Positions 11,629-24,014 of a stretch of DNA of 64,000 nucleotides are shown piece by piece; positions within the stretch are counted from its first letter, which is position 1; the number at the start of each line of letters is the position of its first letter. The notes under the pieces were generated by a model. That model worked only from the letters and a program-made list of their open reading frames with translations, made no database searches and had not been told where the DNA came from. A program made the translations under genes and the position numbers. The stretch is from Atherinomorus stipes (Eukaryota > Chordata > Actinopteri > Atheriniformes > Atherinidae), in the NCBI GenBank assembly GCA_023101725.1, contig JALJCO010007810.1, positions 186,001-250,000 on the forward strand. The letters are read 5' to 3'.

Positions 11629-11890
11629 CTCTGTGGATTTAAAGTTCAGATTTTCTGATGATGAGTTATGATTGCACTTTTCTGAGAATCGAAAGGTTAC
11701 AGTTGCCCACTGTGAGTCCGTGACAGCTGGAGCGCGCGCATTTACAGAGAGAGGGAGTCGACGCGAAGCCTCTGAGAGGAGGAGTGATGAAGCAGGGTGA
11801 GAAGGATGCAGGGTAGATCTGATGCTCCCGCCTTGGCTCCGGACTGGAGGCGCTGGGACGAATTAAAACCCGCCGATCAATAGGGTGTCC
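11423..11890 (-). promoter_or_regulatory. kcnip2: CpG-rich 5'UTR/promoter region of kcnip2
   Basis: The sequence is markedly richer in CG dinucleotides than the flanks, with many CG pairs between about 11460 and 11890 immediately upstream of the kcnip2 start codon. The transcription start was not located. A TTTTAAT stretch at about 11862 (minus strand) is only a weak TATA candidate. The 5'UTR could also be spliced. Confidence 0.5.
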
Positions 11891-12810
11891 GCTCCGCGTC
11901 CTTGAATTGTCTTAATGAATAACTTTCTCCCATTTAAGCACCAAGGTCGTGATTAGAAGAAAATCATTTGATTATATCCTTATAGGCTACCCAACATAAG
12001 CTGGATGGAGACGCACGAGGCTGCTTTACAGGATAAACTGAAAGATTTCAGCAGCCTTGTTTCCCATCATAGACTCCAGCTTTAAACCATCTAATTCCTA
12101 TAAGCTCTAAAGGTTTAGAGGTAAGGAGCATAATAAGATTTCTGTTCATATTTCTTCACATGAAGAACCACTAAACGCATCTTTATGTTGTGGGCGTCAC
12201 ATTATTTGAACATATAGCTTATTATGTTTTATCTGCAAAAATCTTTCAGAAGTTCACTCATGTTTCAGAGTCAAATAAATCTTTCAAGAAAAGAGCGACT
12301 TAGAGGGAATTTATCTTAGAGCTCCCCTCACTGAGCTTACTTTCTGCTCTTTGATGTTAATTCTTAGTTTTTCCTGTGCACTTATACCATCTACTTGCTT
12401 CAATTAAAGACTATGTTTGCAAAACGTTTTTATAATTAGTGAAATTAAAAATAAATGAATGGTAACACTTTGGTAATAAAATATTTATCACATGTGGATA
12501 ATAAACACATAGCTAGCTGTTATATGAGCTCAATTATGAAGTTATTATAAGAAGTTTTTGTTGTGGGGAAATATTGACCAAGAACCTGATAAGTAATGTT
12601 TTCCACATTTTCAGTCTGGAAAAAAAAAAAAAACAATCTCCAAAACTAATAAACATCTGTAAAACATGTTATTTAAACCAGATATTATGACAGCACTAAT
12701 TAATATAAATATCGCTCAGCATGTTTTTAGTTTAGGCTATTTGCTATTTGTTTTAAAATAGAGCAAAGTGTCATAGAAATGGATGTTTTTAAAGGACGGC
12801 ACTAAATGAT
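11891..12810. other. Intergenic, upstream of kcnip2; nothing recognised
   Basis: AT-rich, with a short poly(A) at ~12620. Regulatory elements of kcnip2 may lie here but none can be named. Confidence 0.4.
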
Positions 12811-12814
12811 CTAA

Positions 12815-12945
12815 GCCAGGGCTGTTCAACTTGGTCCTGGTGGCCACAGTCCTGCAGGTTTTCAATGTTTCCCTGCTCAAACACACTTGACTCCCATTAA
12901 ATGGAGTCAGTTGCATTCTGCTCAATTGTGCAAATGAGCAGAATG
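12815..12945. mobile_element. hAT-like MITE fragment
   Basis: Contains 'gggctgttcaacttggtcctgg' and 'ctgcaggttttcaatgtttccctgctcaaacaca', the same family as 5700-5910 and 57125-57270. Left half only. Confidence 0.55.
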
Positions 12946-13059
12946 AAGGCCTAAATTATAAAAAGCACAGGTGAGGAAAATGTAAACTTCTGTATTTAAA
13001 GCAGCAATTGCACAGAAGGTCCGGCTTATTGTATGTTTAAGAGCAGTTTTTATTGATGT

Positions 13060-13400
13060 TTCGAAAAGTTAAATGTGGGGAAATTATCTATAGTCTGCTT
13101 GTCCTGGCTCTGTGTGACCTGTAGCAGTGTCCCGAGGATGGCAGCTCAAACAGGTGGTTACTGAAGTGAGAGGAGTTCTTGATAATGTGTTCAGCCAAGG
13201 TAGCCAGAGCTGGCAATGTCCTCCAGGCTGGGCAGACCACAACCTGTGATCCGCTGGGCTGTGTGTGGGCTCTGCAGTGCTCTCCTGTCTGCTGCAGAGT
13301 GGTGTGGACCACGCTGGGATGCAGGATGTCAGGATGCTCTTTATGGTTGCTCTGTAGAACGTCACCTAGAGCCACCAAGAAACCCTGATCTAAGGTTTCA
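13060..13400 (-). pseudogene. LINE reverse transcriptase C-terminal fragment
   Basis: Minus-strand frames give MTFYRATIKSILTSCIPAW and, in another frame, NSSHFSNHLFELPSSGHCYR. This matches the 'FYRCTIESILT...DSSHPSHRLFSLLPSGRRYR' pattern at the C-terminus of common fish LINEs. Frameshifted and truncated. Confidence 0.75.
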
Positions 13401-14062
13401 TCATTCACTCCTGAAAATAAACCAGTCAGAAGTTTTGTTCTTATTTTCTGCAAGATTTTCCTCCTCAACTCAAAACCTGACGGTGGCAACCTGCTAAATA
13501 TCCTTATTTCCTCCTTAGAAAGCTCTCCAGGGCCCATTTCCATTCAAGGACGCCCCCAAGGGGTGGCCAGTGCCCCCCTGAACAAGAAGCTGGCCACCCC
13601 TGAAAAAGTTATATATATTTTTTTCATTTATATAGATTTTCATGTATAAACATGGCACAGCATGCTTTGCTTATATTTGAATGTCAAAATCTTTATAAGC
13701 GAATAAAAATAAAATAAATTGAATATTAGACTAGACCTAAATTTTTGCACTTTTGCCATAGTCCCCCGCAGGTCTAGCACGGCTAATTAACGCAGCCGTT
13801 CGTATGCAAATTCATCCAGGATGGTGCCACCCAGAACTGCCCCAACCAGCTCCGAATGCCCCTTTCACATCAGCACCTACTGAGCCCGGCCCTCGTTGGG
13901 CCGACACCACACTACCCCAGTTTAGTTTGTTCACATTACAACTGAGGCGTCTTCAGCTCCGGTTTTCAGCGTGACTGAGGTCGTCATGGTGAAGTTTTGT
14001 GAAGTCATTGATTTGCGACACACATGATTTGCGACACACAGACACTGAACTGCTTTTTACAT

Positions 14063-14323
14063 GCCAAAAAATCTTGGCCACTCTTGAGATAAGTAAAAAA
14101 AAGATTTTTTTTTTTCTTGTAATAAGCAAAAAAAATTCTGCCAATGACAAAGTGAAATTTTCTCGTAAGATTTCTTGAAATAAGATGCATTTGTCTTAAC
14201 ACAAGTTTCTATATCTCACTGAAATGTTTCTATTTAGGTGATTATGTCTTATTTTGAGTGTGATGAGATATTTTGATTAGGAATTAGAAAAATATACTTG
14301 GAAAGATTTGTGTTTTTGCAGTG
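14063..14323. mobile_element. Palindromic CACTGCAAAAA-family element, right half
   Basis: From 'ttttacatgccaaaaaatcttggcc' to TTTTTGCAGTG at 14323. It matches 54920-55153 and the right part of 6882-8026. The left half is missing. Its right end abuts the half-element at 14324. Confidence 0.65.
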
Positions 14324-14513
14324 TATTGTTGAAATTAAAGTTGTTTGCTGCAGATAATGCCTTATATGGAGGCCCAGTCATTCTGCTACCTTCACTGACA
14401 TTATATCTAAATAGTGTCCAAAGGAGTCAGAGTGATGCAGAAATGTTACTAGTGAGTAAATGCAGATAAATGTCAAAAATAAGGCCCAGGTTGAAAGAAA
14501 CGAAAGCTATCCT
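14324..14513. mobile_element. Right half of an AGGATAACTTTC-family TTAA element
   Basis: 'gctgcagataatgccttatatggaggc', 'ggagtcagagtgatgcagaaat', 'actagtgagtaaatgca' and 'aggcccaggttgaaagaaacgaaag' match the right arms at 26019-26213 and 44109-44319. It ends in CCTTTAA (TTAA 14514-14517). Confidence 0.65.
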
Positions 14514-14567
14514 TTAAGAACCCTTGGCCACCCCTAATAAAATCTCTGCGGGTACCCCTGGCTCCAT

Positions 14568-14790
14568 TGTATAGCAAAGATCTCATAGTTCCATATATTC
14601 CAAGCAGAGCACTTTGCTCTCAGGCTGCAGGTCTACTTGTGGTTCAAAGAGTCTCTAAGACTAAAATGGGAGGCAGAGCCTGGGCTATCAGGCCTCACTT
14701 ATGGAACCAGCAACCAGTTTGGGTTCGGAAGGCACACACCCTCTCTACCTTTAAAATCAGGCTGAAAACCTTCATTTTTTTATAAAACTT
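14568..14790 (+). pseudogene. LINE ORF2 C-terminal fragment
   Basis: The plus frame reads CSQAAGLLVVQRVSKTKMGG, then HLWNQQPVWVRKAHTLSTF and KIRLKTFIFL. This is the same domain type as at 5059-5382 but from a different LINE lineage. It ends at a stop and lacks the reverse transcriptase. Confidence 0.75.
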
Positions 14791-14904
14791 GTGTAGTGGT
14801 GGTGGTGGTTAGCAATCCCTGACTACTGAGGGACGTCCATGATGCACTGGGCTCTTCCTTTCCCTCTCCTCTCTCTAATTTGAAATGAATGAAATGAAAT
14901 GAAA

Positions 14905-15180
14905 AATATTTATTCATTAGAAGGGAAATTCAGTATTGTAAAAGCTCACTTTTTTTTTTTCTTCTATATAAACAAAAAAGTCAGTCTTGTTCTTTAGGGT
15001 GATGGCTGCTGGCAGGAATGAATTTCTGTATCTCTCCGTCCTACAGCGAACTTGACGCAGCCTCCCACTGAACACACTCTGCTGATTCTTCACCGTGTTG
15101 TGGAGAGGATGGGAAGTGTCCTCCATCATCTTCATCAGCTTGTGCAGCATTCTTTTCTGAACGATCAGCTTTGGTGTTAA
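14905..15180 (-). pseudogene. LINE ORF2 C-terminal fragment
   Basis: The minus frame reads MEDTSHPLHNTV, VFSGRLRQVRCRTERYRNS and FLPAAITLKN, the pattern of the extreme C-terminus of fish LINEs. It ends in an A-rich stretch. Confidence 0.75.
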
Positions 15181-15189
15181 ATATTTGTT

Positions 15190-16200
15190 TTTTTTATGCG
15201 TCTAATTTCCAACACGGAAGTAAGATGGCTGACTGACCTGAACCGTGGAGCTCTCGACCAATTGCAATATGTTTACGCCCATTTCATGACGTCGCCCCGG
15301 AAGAGACACTGATTCTGAAGGGTCACAGAACTGTTCTTAACACCGGCAGCTCTCACACGGTAATTTGTAAACATTGATTGATAATCGGATAAACGCAACC
15401 ACACTTTTCCCAACTTGCCGTCCTCTACAAAAAAAAAAAAAAAAAAAAAATCTCCTGAACTCTGGAGCAAACATCTGTTAGCTGATTGCTGTTTGTCTCT
15501 GAGGAAATCTTCCTGCAGGCTGTTAGTTTCTTCCTCAGAGAGTGTGTAGTTGGGATTCTCTCTTTGAGTTTCTGTTTAACGAAGAGGGCGTCTTGCTAAA
15601 ATGCTGCGCATGCGTGTTTGTCGCTTCATGATTGGTGCCACCTTGTTGCGTATACCGGTGTAAGCCAGTTATGTTAAGGAAGCTAGAGCTTGGCCTAAAT
15701 ATTCATATCTATTACTCAAATATGCACAAATGAAGAAAAAAACGACTTAAATGAAGTTTTTTATGAGGAAATAACACAGTGACATGCGGAAAAGCTCTTA
15801 AAAGTCCATTTTTCATCATAGGGCTTCTTTAATGCTCGTCTGGATCTCCATGTCTGGTGGTTTACTGAAACTGTTTGAAAGGCTTTAAAGTAGAATTTGG
15901 CAACTGATAAAGAATCTTTTTCTCCTTTTCTTTCTTTTTAAACTGTTTCAGTGACCTGCGGGTCGATGCCAGACAGGAAATCTGAACGCCCCCCCTCATG
16001 TTTCCAATGCAACTTGAAAAACCTACAGTGGCCAGGAAGTGCAAACTGCATCAACAAATCACTGACACAATAAAAAAAAAAAAAACATGATTTTTTTTTT
16101 TTTAAAGAAAATTTTTGGAATTTCTATTTTCAACCTTAGTTACTTGATTATTTCCCCCATCACAACACAGTAAAAGGTGTAAAGTCTCTCAGCATGTAAC
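15190..16200. other. Intergenic, mostly unclassified repeat-like DNA
   Basis: A poly(A) run at 15429-15450 and an inner segment ending 'catcatagggcttcTTTAA' at 15832 resemble the end of another TTAA element, but its partner terminus was not found. Confidence 0.35.
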
Positions 16201-16209
16201 TCTCTAAAT

Positions 16210-16480
16210 CAGGGATGTCAACCCAAGTCCTGCATGTTTTAGACGTTTCTCTGCTGAATCACACCTGACGGAGTCGTTAAGGCCTGTGAGGAACTAAGGG
16301 CATTCACAAAGCTGTTTTGATTCGAATCAGAGTCCGTTTGCATGGAAAGTCTGCTTCATTTAGGGGAATTGTGAATGCGCAAAAGGATTCTGATCCGGAA
16401 CAAACAACCGGACTCGGTCCGATTCAAGTGAACCAAAGACAGGAAGTGGACTACAAATTGCATTGGCATTGTGGGTCAAA
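16210..16480. mobile_element. MITE fragments (hAT-like and 'ggcattcacaa' type)
   Basis: 16210-16300 has the 'cctgcatgttttagacgtttctctgctgaatcacacctga' pattern. 16300-16480 has 'gcattcacaaagctgttttgattcgaatcag' with the partial complement 'ggaattgtgaatgcgca'. Both are incomplete. Confidence 0.4.
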
Positions 16481-16799
16481 TGTTGGACAACGTGGGTAAA
16501 CGCTATGATAACAAACACACGTGTGGGACTGCAGTACTTATAAAGATGGCTCGTAAAGATGGTCAGACGTGGAGTTACGGAGAAATAAAAGCTTTAATCA
16601 ATATTTGATCTGATGAAAGCATATCCAGTTCCTCGTACAGAAATAATGTCGCTTTGAGGAGGGAACAGAAGTTGGGAGAACCTTCTTGTACGTGTGTCTT
16701 GTTTACATTGTCGAATTTCCCTTCTGGGATAAATAAAGTATTTTTCATTTTTTTTTTCATTTCATTTTGTCCACACCTATGGTGAATCCAAAGCAGCGC

Positions 16800-18160
16800 C
16801 ACCTGAGATTTTCATTCTTGGCTCGTTTGGCAGCAATTAATTCATCAGAAATTAATTGTTGTTGTTTTTATTATTGTGTTTACATTAAAATGGAATGTGT
16901 TGCCAGTGTCCCACTTTACCAATAGTGCCTGGAAATTATGGTTTTTGGGTCAGTGTGTTTTTGGTGAAGGGTCATCCATGCAGTGTTTAATATTTCTTTA
17001 TTTCTTCTACATAGTATAGTAGAGATCTTAAACTATTTAGAATGATATCATATGATGGGCTAATATGTTTGGTTCATAATCAGAAATTAGGTTGAGATTA
17101 CATTTTCAGAAAGTGTCCCAGTTTACCCATATTCACCCTATCTTTTACAAATGTGGGAATGAAATTGTGTTAAACTGTACAAAACAATGAAATTTATCTT
17201 GCCTGGCCGCCTCTGGGTGCTCAGCACCCCTAAAGCTCTGATCCTAGAATCGCCTCTGATGATAACCTGCCCTCAACATGGAAACCCTCTGTACGACTCA
17301 GAGCTGATGAGGGAAACGACAGCTCCCATCATCTTCACCGTGTCTACAAACACTTAAATAGTTTCAATCGTAGAATTTTTTTAGCAACTATTAACAGGCA
17401 AACAATGAAAATAGTCTCAGCAATCCCACAGCAACCTGCACGAAATGCAGTCTGCTTTGAATATTACATAAAAATGTGTCCTTGGACTCAAAATCCAGAA
17501 CTCATGTTTTACATCTTCTGTAGAACAAGTCATTATGGAATAAATTTACATAATCTTTTAAGTACAAAGTTTAGGCAAAAATTTAATCTGCCTCTCAAAG
17601 CAGTAGCATTTCCATCAAAACAAACAAACTGGCGTGTCCAAAATTTTGACTGGTGCTGTGCACAAACCAAGATGAAAAGTAAAAACTAATAAACAAATGT
17701 AACCAAGAAGAAGAGAAATAGTTTTTTTTCCCCAGGAAAAGCTGAAATAATGTTTGTTGGGGATAAACAGGGTTTAAGCTTTTTAAAGACAGGCAGCTGA
17801 GTGAAGGATTATTATGTCCGCTGTCGGAAGAGTGATGGAGAGGAGGGGAAATATCTAGCAGCTGCTGGAGAAAGAGCAGGATGAAGAAAAAGGCAAAGCA
17901 AAAGAGGCCTGTCGAAGGAAAGCATATCAGAGACGGAGGCTCAAGCTAATCTGCAGCAGAGAGGGAAAGAGAATGAACCGAGAATAAACAGAAATAAAAG
18001 AAGACAAGAAAAGCACAGGAGAGAGGTATGTGAATATATAAAATGTCCTGGGACTGTTAAATCCTGCAGTACTGATGGTGTTCAGAGAAGTTTAGCCTCA
18101 CTGACAGATAGCCAACGACGAACTGAAGTTAGGGAGGGTGTGGAGCGATGGTCCAGGTAA
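16800..18160. other. Intergenic; Tc1-like terminus remnant near 17660
   Basis: At 17620-17665 'aactggcgtgtccaaaattttgactggtgctgtgcac' resembles the terminal repeat of Tc1-like elements. No transposase is readable. The rest is unrecognised. Confidence 0.4.
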
Positions 18161-18168
18161 CAATGCAG

Positions 18169-18568
18169 CGCTGCACAATTCTGGGAAAAATGTGAATCCC
18201 GATTTTTTTGCTTAAAATTGAGATCACGATTCTCTGGCACGATTTTTTTCCATTTAATCTCCTAACCAGCTACAGACTGCCCTCAGTTTCAACTATTGTG
18301 TCGCTCACTCTTCCGAAAAACCAGCTAACTGCAGGTGGGCTTGCTCCACTGGTTAAGGGGTGGGGAGGCAACAGCAGTGCTGCGTTTGAGGGCACTTGAA
18401 AAAAATCCGGGAAGCATGGAAACTTTTATTTGTGATGCAGCTCGTGATTAGTTCATGATTAGCATGCAATTAAAAATGCTTCAGAATTGTTGTGGGTAGA
18501 AATGAGATCACATGTACGTGTGAATTGAGATCACGATTTTTTTTTTAACGATTAATTGTGCAGCCCTG
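18169..18568. mobile_element. hAT-like MITE with 8-bp target duplication
   Basis: Termini are GCTGCACAATT (left) and AATTGTGCAGCCCTG (right); inside, 'gagatcacgatt' occurs in both halves. caatgcag is duplicated exactly at 18161-18168 and 18569-18576, the 8-bp duplication expected for hAT elements. About 400 bp, non-coding. Confidence 0.8.
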
Positions 18569-18599
18569 CAATGCAGACAGGAAAAACAAACACACTGGA

Positions 18600-21270
18600 C
18601 CAAAGAAAAGGATTACAGCCAGTACAAGTCCAAACAGCTGGACCAGAGGCTCAAAACCTTTACAAGGAAGTGGTTTGAGTTGATTCTGTGTTTGCACGTT
18701 TCTGCATCTGGAGGCGAGGACTCGGGGGATGTTCAGCTAAAACAAAGTAGACAATCTCCCCCAACATGAATATTTGATAAGAAGTCTGATATACTTAAAT
18801 GAAACATCATGAAAGCACAGCGGCAGTAAAATACCCCGGCACGGGTCTGTTTCAGCCCTTAAGCCGTCATCAGCACAAACGCATGAACTCAGCGCGCAGA
18901 TTGTACCAGAGTTATTATACAGCTGATATCCAACAGAGCCAAAGGTCAAAGGATTTGGAAGCAATTCGTGTCAGAGGTCTGACATTTTGCTCCAGGGAGC
19001 ACAGCTCATCACCTCAGGAGTTATTATGTGTGTGTGTGTGTGTGTGTAGTTTAATGTTGTCTTGCTGAAATTAGAAAGACCTTCCCTGAGAAAGACGTCT
19101 GGATGGCAGCATATGATGCTGCAGAACCTGTAAATATCGCTCTGCATGAAGGTGAAATCACACATCTGCACAGCCAGTCAAGAATCTGACGGGGAAGCGA
19201 TCAGTCAGACATTATCTTTGCAGATTTTTATCCAGGATTTGAAATGGATTTTCTTTGCTTGTCCTTGTTTATCTCACAGCCTCCTCTCCTTCCCTTCACT
19301 TCTGCCCCTTTATTATGACTTCCTTCGTCCTCTTTTCTGACCTCTCCAACTTTCCCTCCATCCAGAGGCTTCTGTTACTTTGGAAAAAAAAAAAGAAGAT
19401 TATGCTGCAGACATCATTAGTGAGAAGCTTGAAGATGAAGTTTATCAGAGATTCTCTTTAATTAGCTTCATAACATGGCGGAGTAAGACTGGTAAACGGT
19501 AGCACAGCGAGGCGGAGGCAGGAAAACAGGACGTGGATTCTAAAGGTTACCCGTTTCTCAACAATAGCTCTTTAGATGAACATTGAAATCATTGATTAAA
19601 TATTCAGTTGAGATGCACTTACGAGCAATCAGGAGCAGATTAGCGATTCCCCTCTTAATGCCTCGTGGTAAGATACTGAGAAAAAGCCTTGTGCACCGTG
19701 TACGACATCAGAGCTCATTAGTGAAAGAACACATTATGTCTGAGAGAAAACACATAAAAGACATTAAATTAGACACAGACGTGTTGTTTTAGTCTTATTT
19801 TAATATAGGACCTAAAAAAAAAGTCACAGCATTTTGGTTTTATTCACATTTTGCAAAGTGTCCTGACTTTTATTTTAGGTGACAGTGTTGTTTATAGTCC
19901 TATATCAGGCTAAAAAAAGGTGTTAAGCATTTCATAGAACAGTTGTTTGTTGACCTACGTTGACCCTGAGAAGGCAGAGAAAGTCCAAAAATGTTTCCTG
20001 TAAGCATGTGAGCTGCTCAGCTCCACTGGTTTCTGGGTGAATTGAACAGACCATGATGTCCACAGAACATCCGAGGCAAATCAGCAAGCCTCTCTGTATA
20101 AATGCTGGGTTAAACTAGTAAACTTGTGTCTTAAACAAGCAAAACTAGCCTTGTATGACAAATTTTGCATTACATATCCAGGAACTAGTTTTTTATCAGC
20201 TGCGGAATTATATACTTTCTCCCGGGTGGTAGTGTTACTACCTTTGTCAGTGTATTCCAGTTCATAGAGATATGGTGACAGTTAGTTTGATGAAAAAAGT
20301 TAGAAATTGTCTTCAAAATCCGAAGTTTTCTCATGCCTTTCAGAGGGGGCCGTAGTTTTGATTGTATATTTGTGTAATCAAATTCCTTCATGGACGTAGC
20401 AGCAGATGATATCACTCCGCTGCCAAATACAAGAAGTAAAACTTTGTAAAGTGTCTCAGCAGCAACAATCAAAATGCAACAAAATGCAGGTTAGTTTTAT
20501 TTGTAACATTATTCTATTAACACGGCATTTACACAGATAGTCTTAAGTTATAGATGATTTGCCTCGAATGTTCTGTGGAGTGGTTAAGGTTGATTTTAAT
20601 GACAGGCTAGCAGATTCCTATTGACTCACACTAGCATTAGCATCGGCGACCTCCTGGAGCTGGAATAACGGAATGAAATATGTTGAAACTCTTCAGTGAT
20701 AAGTAGGATCCTGGCTCACTTGAAAATGAGGCCCTATGTCAAAAATCCCGAACTTCCCCTTTCAAGACTTCAGTGTTGCAGTTACTAAAATAAAAGCTGC
20801 TTCAAACCTTCTGACACAATTCTGCTCTTTACACCGAGGCTAAAGATGAGCTGCTTACAGAAGTAGGCTACAGGCCCTCCACCCTGCCTGGCCATCTCAG
20901 ACATGACTGATATTTAAACTTATTTTTAGATTTTTACTCTGGTTTCCAATATTTTGTCTTCTATCATTGTTTTATTGTTATGTATGTATTTATGTATTTA
21001 TTTATCTCCCTATGTGACCCCTGCCCCTGGGACTGCAGATAGAAATTAGGCTTCGGCTAGAATCTGGCGTGTTTACATTCATGTATTTCTCTTGTCTGTT
21101 CATTAACATCCACTGTCCCAATCAAATCAAATAGTTAAATAAAAAAGAATAAATAATGTTTATTTAAACTTGATTACTTACCGATTGGCTTTAATTGTTC
21201 TTTTACTGCACATTTTTATTGTTGTATCAATTAAGGTTCCTGCCTTTTTCTTCAAGTAGTGACAAGATTT
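18600..21270. other. Intergenic; nothing firmly recognised
   Basis: A (TG)n run at 19025-19048. A segment around 20690-20765 ('cttgaaaatgaggccctatgtc...ccgaacttccccttt') resembles the terminus of the element at 37906 but is degraded. No exons seen. Confidence 0.4.
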
Positions 21271-21281
21271 ATGCCTACACA

Positions 21282-21560
21282 TTACTCACAAAAAATTAGG
21301 GATATTTAGTTTTTTGTATGTCAGAATGTAACTTAAACGCACTGTAAGCTTCACAGAGGAACTTTCTGCAAACTTTTGAATAGACACATACAGCTGTTTA
21401 ATGTTAAATCACGGTGTGATTAACCACAATAAAAAAAACCAGAGACGTGCCTGAACCATGAGTGAACCATCACATGTGCTGGTTCAGTTGTAACTATTTA
21501 AACAGTCCTCTTCATCACACTGATCACATTTTGTCGTCAGACCAAGATGACCCCAATACA
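21282..21560. mobile_element. Tc1-like element remnant (cactactcacaaaaagttagg family)
   Basis: 'cattactcacaaaaaattagggatat' matches the terminal repeat of the small element at 34320-34530, and 'gatcacattttgtcgtcagacc' resembles the start of a transposase region. The right end is absent. Confidence 0.55.
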
Positions 21561-21719
21561 TGGCGAGTTAATTCATGTTGTGGTTTTCCCACCAGCGTTA
21601 GACATAGTTACAGTTTGAGATGAAGGAATTATCAGTGCATGGAGACGGTCTGTACCTGGTCCAATGAGGTGCGACTTCACTATAGAACACCATGGATTAT
21701 TGAAGTGAGAGAAAAAAGG

Positions 21720-21945
21720 AAGGATATGAAAGGATGTATGAGGAGGTGCAACATCAGAATCTTCAATGTCCCCGAGACACCCGGCTCCAGCTTCCAGTGG
21801 CGATGGAAGTCACTAGCCCAGGTGCTTCAGCTGGAAAAAGCGCCAGTGTTTGACTGCTTGTCCAAGAGGAACACAGGTGTCAGGCTGAGGGTCGTTACTG
21901 CGAAAGAGCACGTAGTCATGCTCCGCTTGGCTTCATATTAGTATC
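21720..21945 (+). pseudogene. L1-like ORF1 fragment
   Basis: The plus frame 21639-21941 contains MRRCNIRIFNVPETPGSS, RWKSLAQVLQLEKAPVFD and RVVTAKEHVVMLRLASY, which fits the RRxNIRI...LxLExxP...VxRxxxxxxKxxVLRxA layout of the RNA-binding ORF1 protein of L1/Tx1-type LINEs. Short and isolated. Confidence 0.55.
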
Positions 21946-22139
21946 TCCTGAATTATGTTTATGTGCAACATGTAGGACAATATATGTAAAATCTCAGCAT
22001 CTTTTTACATGTTTTGTTTTTATGGCAGCAGGTCTTGTCCTAAACTTAGGCCAGCTCCTTGTTTCCCATCTTTGATTACTGGACAAACTGATTAATCAAA
22101 GTGTGCCTGACCTCAGTAACCATGACGATAATGGTCGAT

Positions 22140-23003
22140 AATTACCCCGATGCTGAACAACACTCTGAAGCACTTTTTTGATATCTCAAACGCAGCTGGA
22201 GATCTGGGAGGCTTCTTGTTATCTGCCGCCATTCAAATAATGGAAGTCCCCGGCGCCCGAGCAAAAAACGTCCATAAAAGTCCACAAAAACGTGTCAATA
22301 TTCCTCCATGCTGCTCGTTCAATGTAATCCAAGTGTCCTGAGTGGGTAGTGTACTTAATTTACTCGAAACGTCGTCAATTAGTATATTTTTTAGAGCCTA
22401 AACAATACTACATCGCATCTCCTGAAAGTGCGCTGATGCGCGTTCACTATACTACGGAAGCCGCAGCAGACGAGATCGTGCGTTCCCTTTTTCTTTCTTT
22501 CTTTCTTTCTTTTAAATCGATATCCAACCCCTCTTGTTTGTCCCGGTTTGTTTGCTGCCCTGGCGCTCTTAGCACAATGTAAACAGCAAATTTCTTCTTC
22601 TACGCTTGCATTATCGGCAGAATAGACTCTGAACGCCGAGGCTTCCGTAGTGTTGTGAACGTGCTTCGGCGCACTTTCAGGAAAAAGGATATAGCACTGT
22701 TTAGGCTCTAAAAATGTACTAAAAGATGTTTTCTGGAGTAAATTCTGGACGCTACCCACTCAGGACACTCTTGGATTACATTGGACGTGCAGCATGGAGG
22801 AATATTGACAAGTTTTTGTGGACTTTTATGGACCTTTTTGGCTCGAGCCCCGGTGAACTCCATTATATGAATGTCAGTGGATAACGAAAAGCCTTCCTGA
22901 TTGTCAGCTGCATTTGTGATATTAAAAAAGTGCTCCAGAGTCTTGCTCAGCATGAGGGTAAGTGGAAAATAAGGTTAGATTATTCTGTGAGTGAACTATT
23001 CCT
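22140..23003. mobile_element. Foldback element, ~310-bp inverted arms, TTAA on right
   Basis: The left arm (22149-22465) is the complement of the right arm (22635-22955): 'gtccataaaagtccacaaaaacgtgtcaatattcctccatgctgc' and its mirror, and the 'cctgaaagtgcgc' blocks. The right terminus reads (complement) AGGAATAGTTCACTCAC next to TTAA 23004-23007, as in a common fish piggyBac-type family. The outer ~50 bp of the left arm are lost. The loop has a (TTTC)n run. Confidence 0.75.
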
Positions 23004-23017
23004 TTAAGCTATCTTAA

Positions 23018-23400
23018 GGGATAAACCCTCTGGTTTTTTCAACCTGGACCTTATTTCTTGGAGTTTATATGTGCATTTAGTTACTGGCAAAACGTCTATA
23101 AATTTCATTCCTTCGTACCGTCCGTTGTAGATCCATACAATGGGAGAGATGGGGCAGCCTCTATATAAGGCATTATCTGCAGCAAAACTCCTTCATTTCA
23201 CCCATACTGTAAGTAGAATGAACCAACGAGTACTATTGTCTTGCAAGTTCAGATTCAGCTCTCCGTTAGTTATTGGGGGGTTTTCTCCACACTCTACAGG
23301 GCCCTACGTGTGCCCTCTGATGCACGCTGCCGCGGTACATCTACACTATGCCATGTACAGTAAGTGCTTAAAGGCCTCCTTCCACTGAAAACCCATTTAA
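23018..23400. mobile_element. Left half of AGGATAACTTTC-family TTAA element
   Basis: TTAA at 23014-23017, then 'caacctggaccttatttcttggagtttat', 'gggagagatggggcagcctctatataaggcattatctgcagcaaaa' and 'cttcatttcaccc', matching 43156-43400. The right half is absent. Confidence 0.65.
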
Positions 23401-24014
23401 CTTGCTCCTTCTGAAATACGGAGGGTTTCCCCTTGTTTACTTACACATGCTGACTTGCTAGCGTTGCGTTCCCCCCAGTCGGCTGTGCTTCCTCATCACA
23501 GAAACAATACGAAGAGAAGAGCGAATCGGGAACAGCCTCGCACTTCTACGTAACATTGCAAATAGCGTATCCCACGTGGGGTTTCTATCTGTCCATTGGA
23601 AGGCAGGTAACCCTCCACTACACACTAGAAGTAAAGACGGCACGACTGTAGCTTCGGAGTTGAGAAGCTAATTAGCTAACTGTTTGTTAGCATGATGGAA
23701 CAAACTTGTTTGTCGGCTCTATTTCCTGTCTGTAGCGAAATAAGAGCGGAGGGCGGAGCTTCCTTCATACACTGATGGGAGGCAGCCAATCAGACGGAAA
23801 TTCATGAGAAGGACCCGGAAAAGCCTGCCGTTGGACCACAAGCCTCTCTTCTAGTATACAAATACAGCTGGATACTAAGCAACCAGAAGGTTTTTTTTTA
23901 ACAGAAACGATGCAGAATGCATTCAATAATAATGGAGAACACAGAAATATTAATGAAATGACCACGGAAGTACAACTTTAAACATGCATGATACGCCCTT
24001 TTGTCAAGAGTACC

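Noticed and set aside
13088..13543. 151-codon minus ORF read as one protein
   Set aside because: Only its lower part matches the LINE C-terminus, and a second frame holds the rest; the upper part is not recognisable as part of the element.
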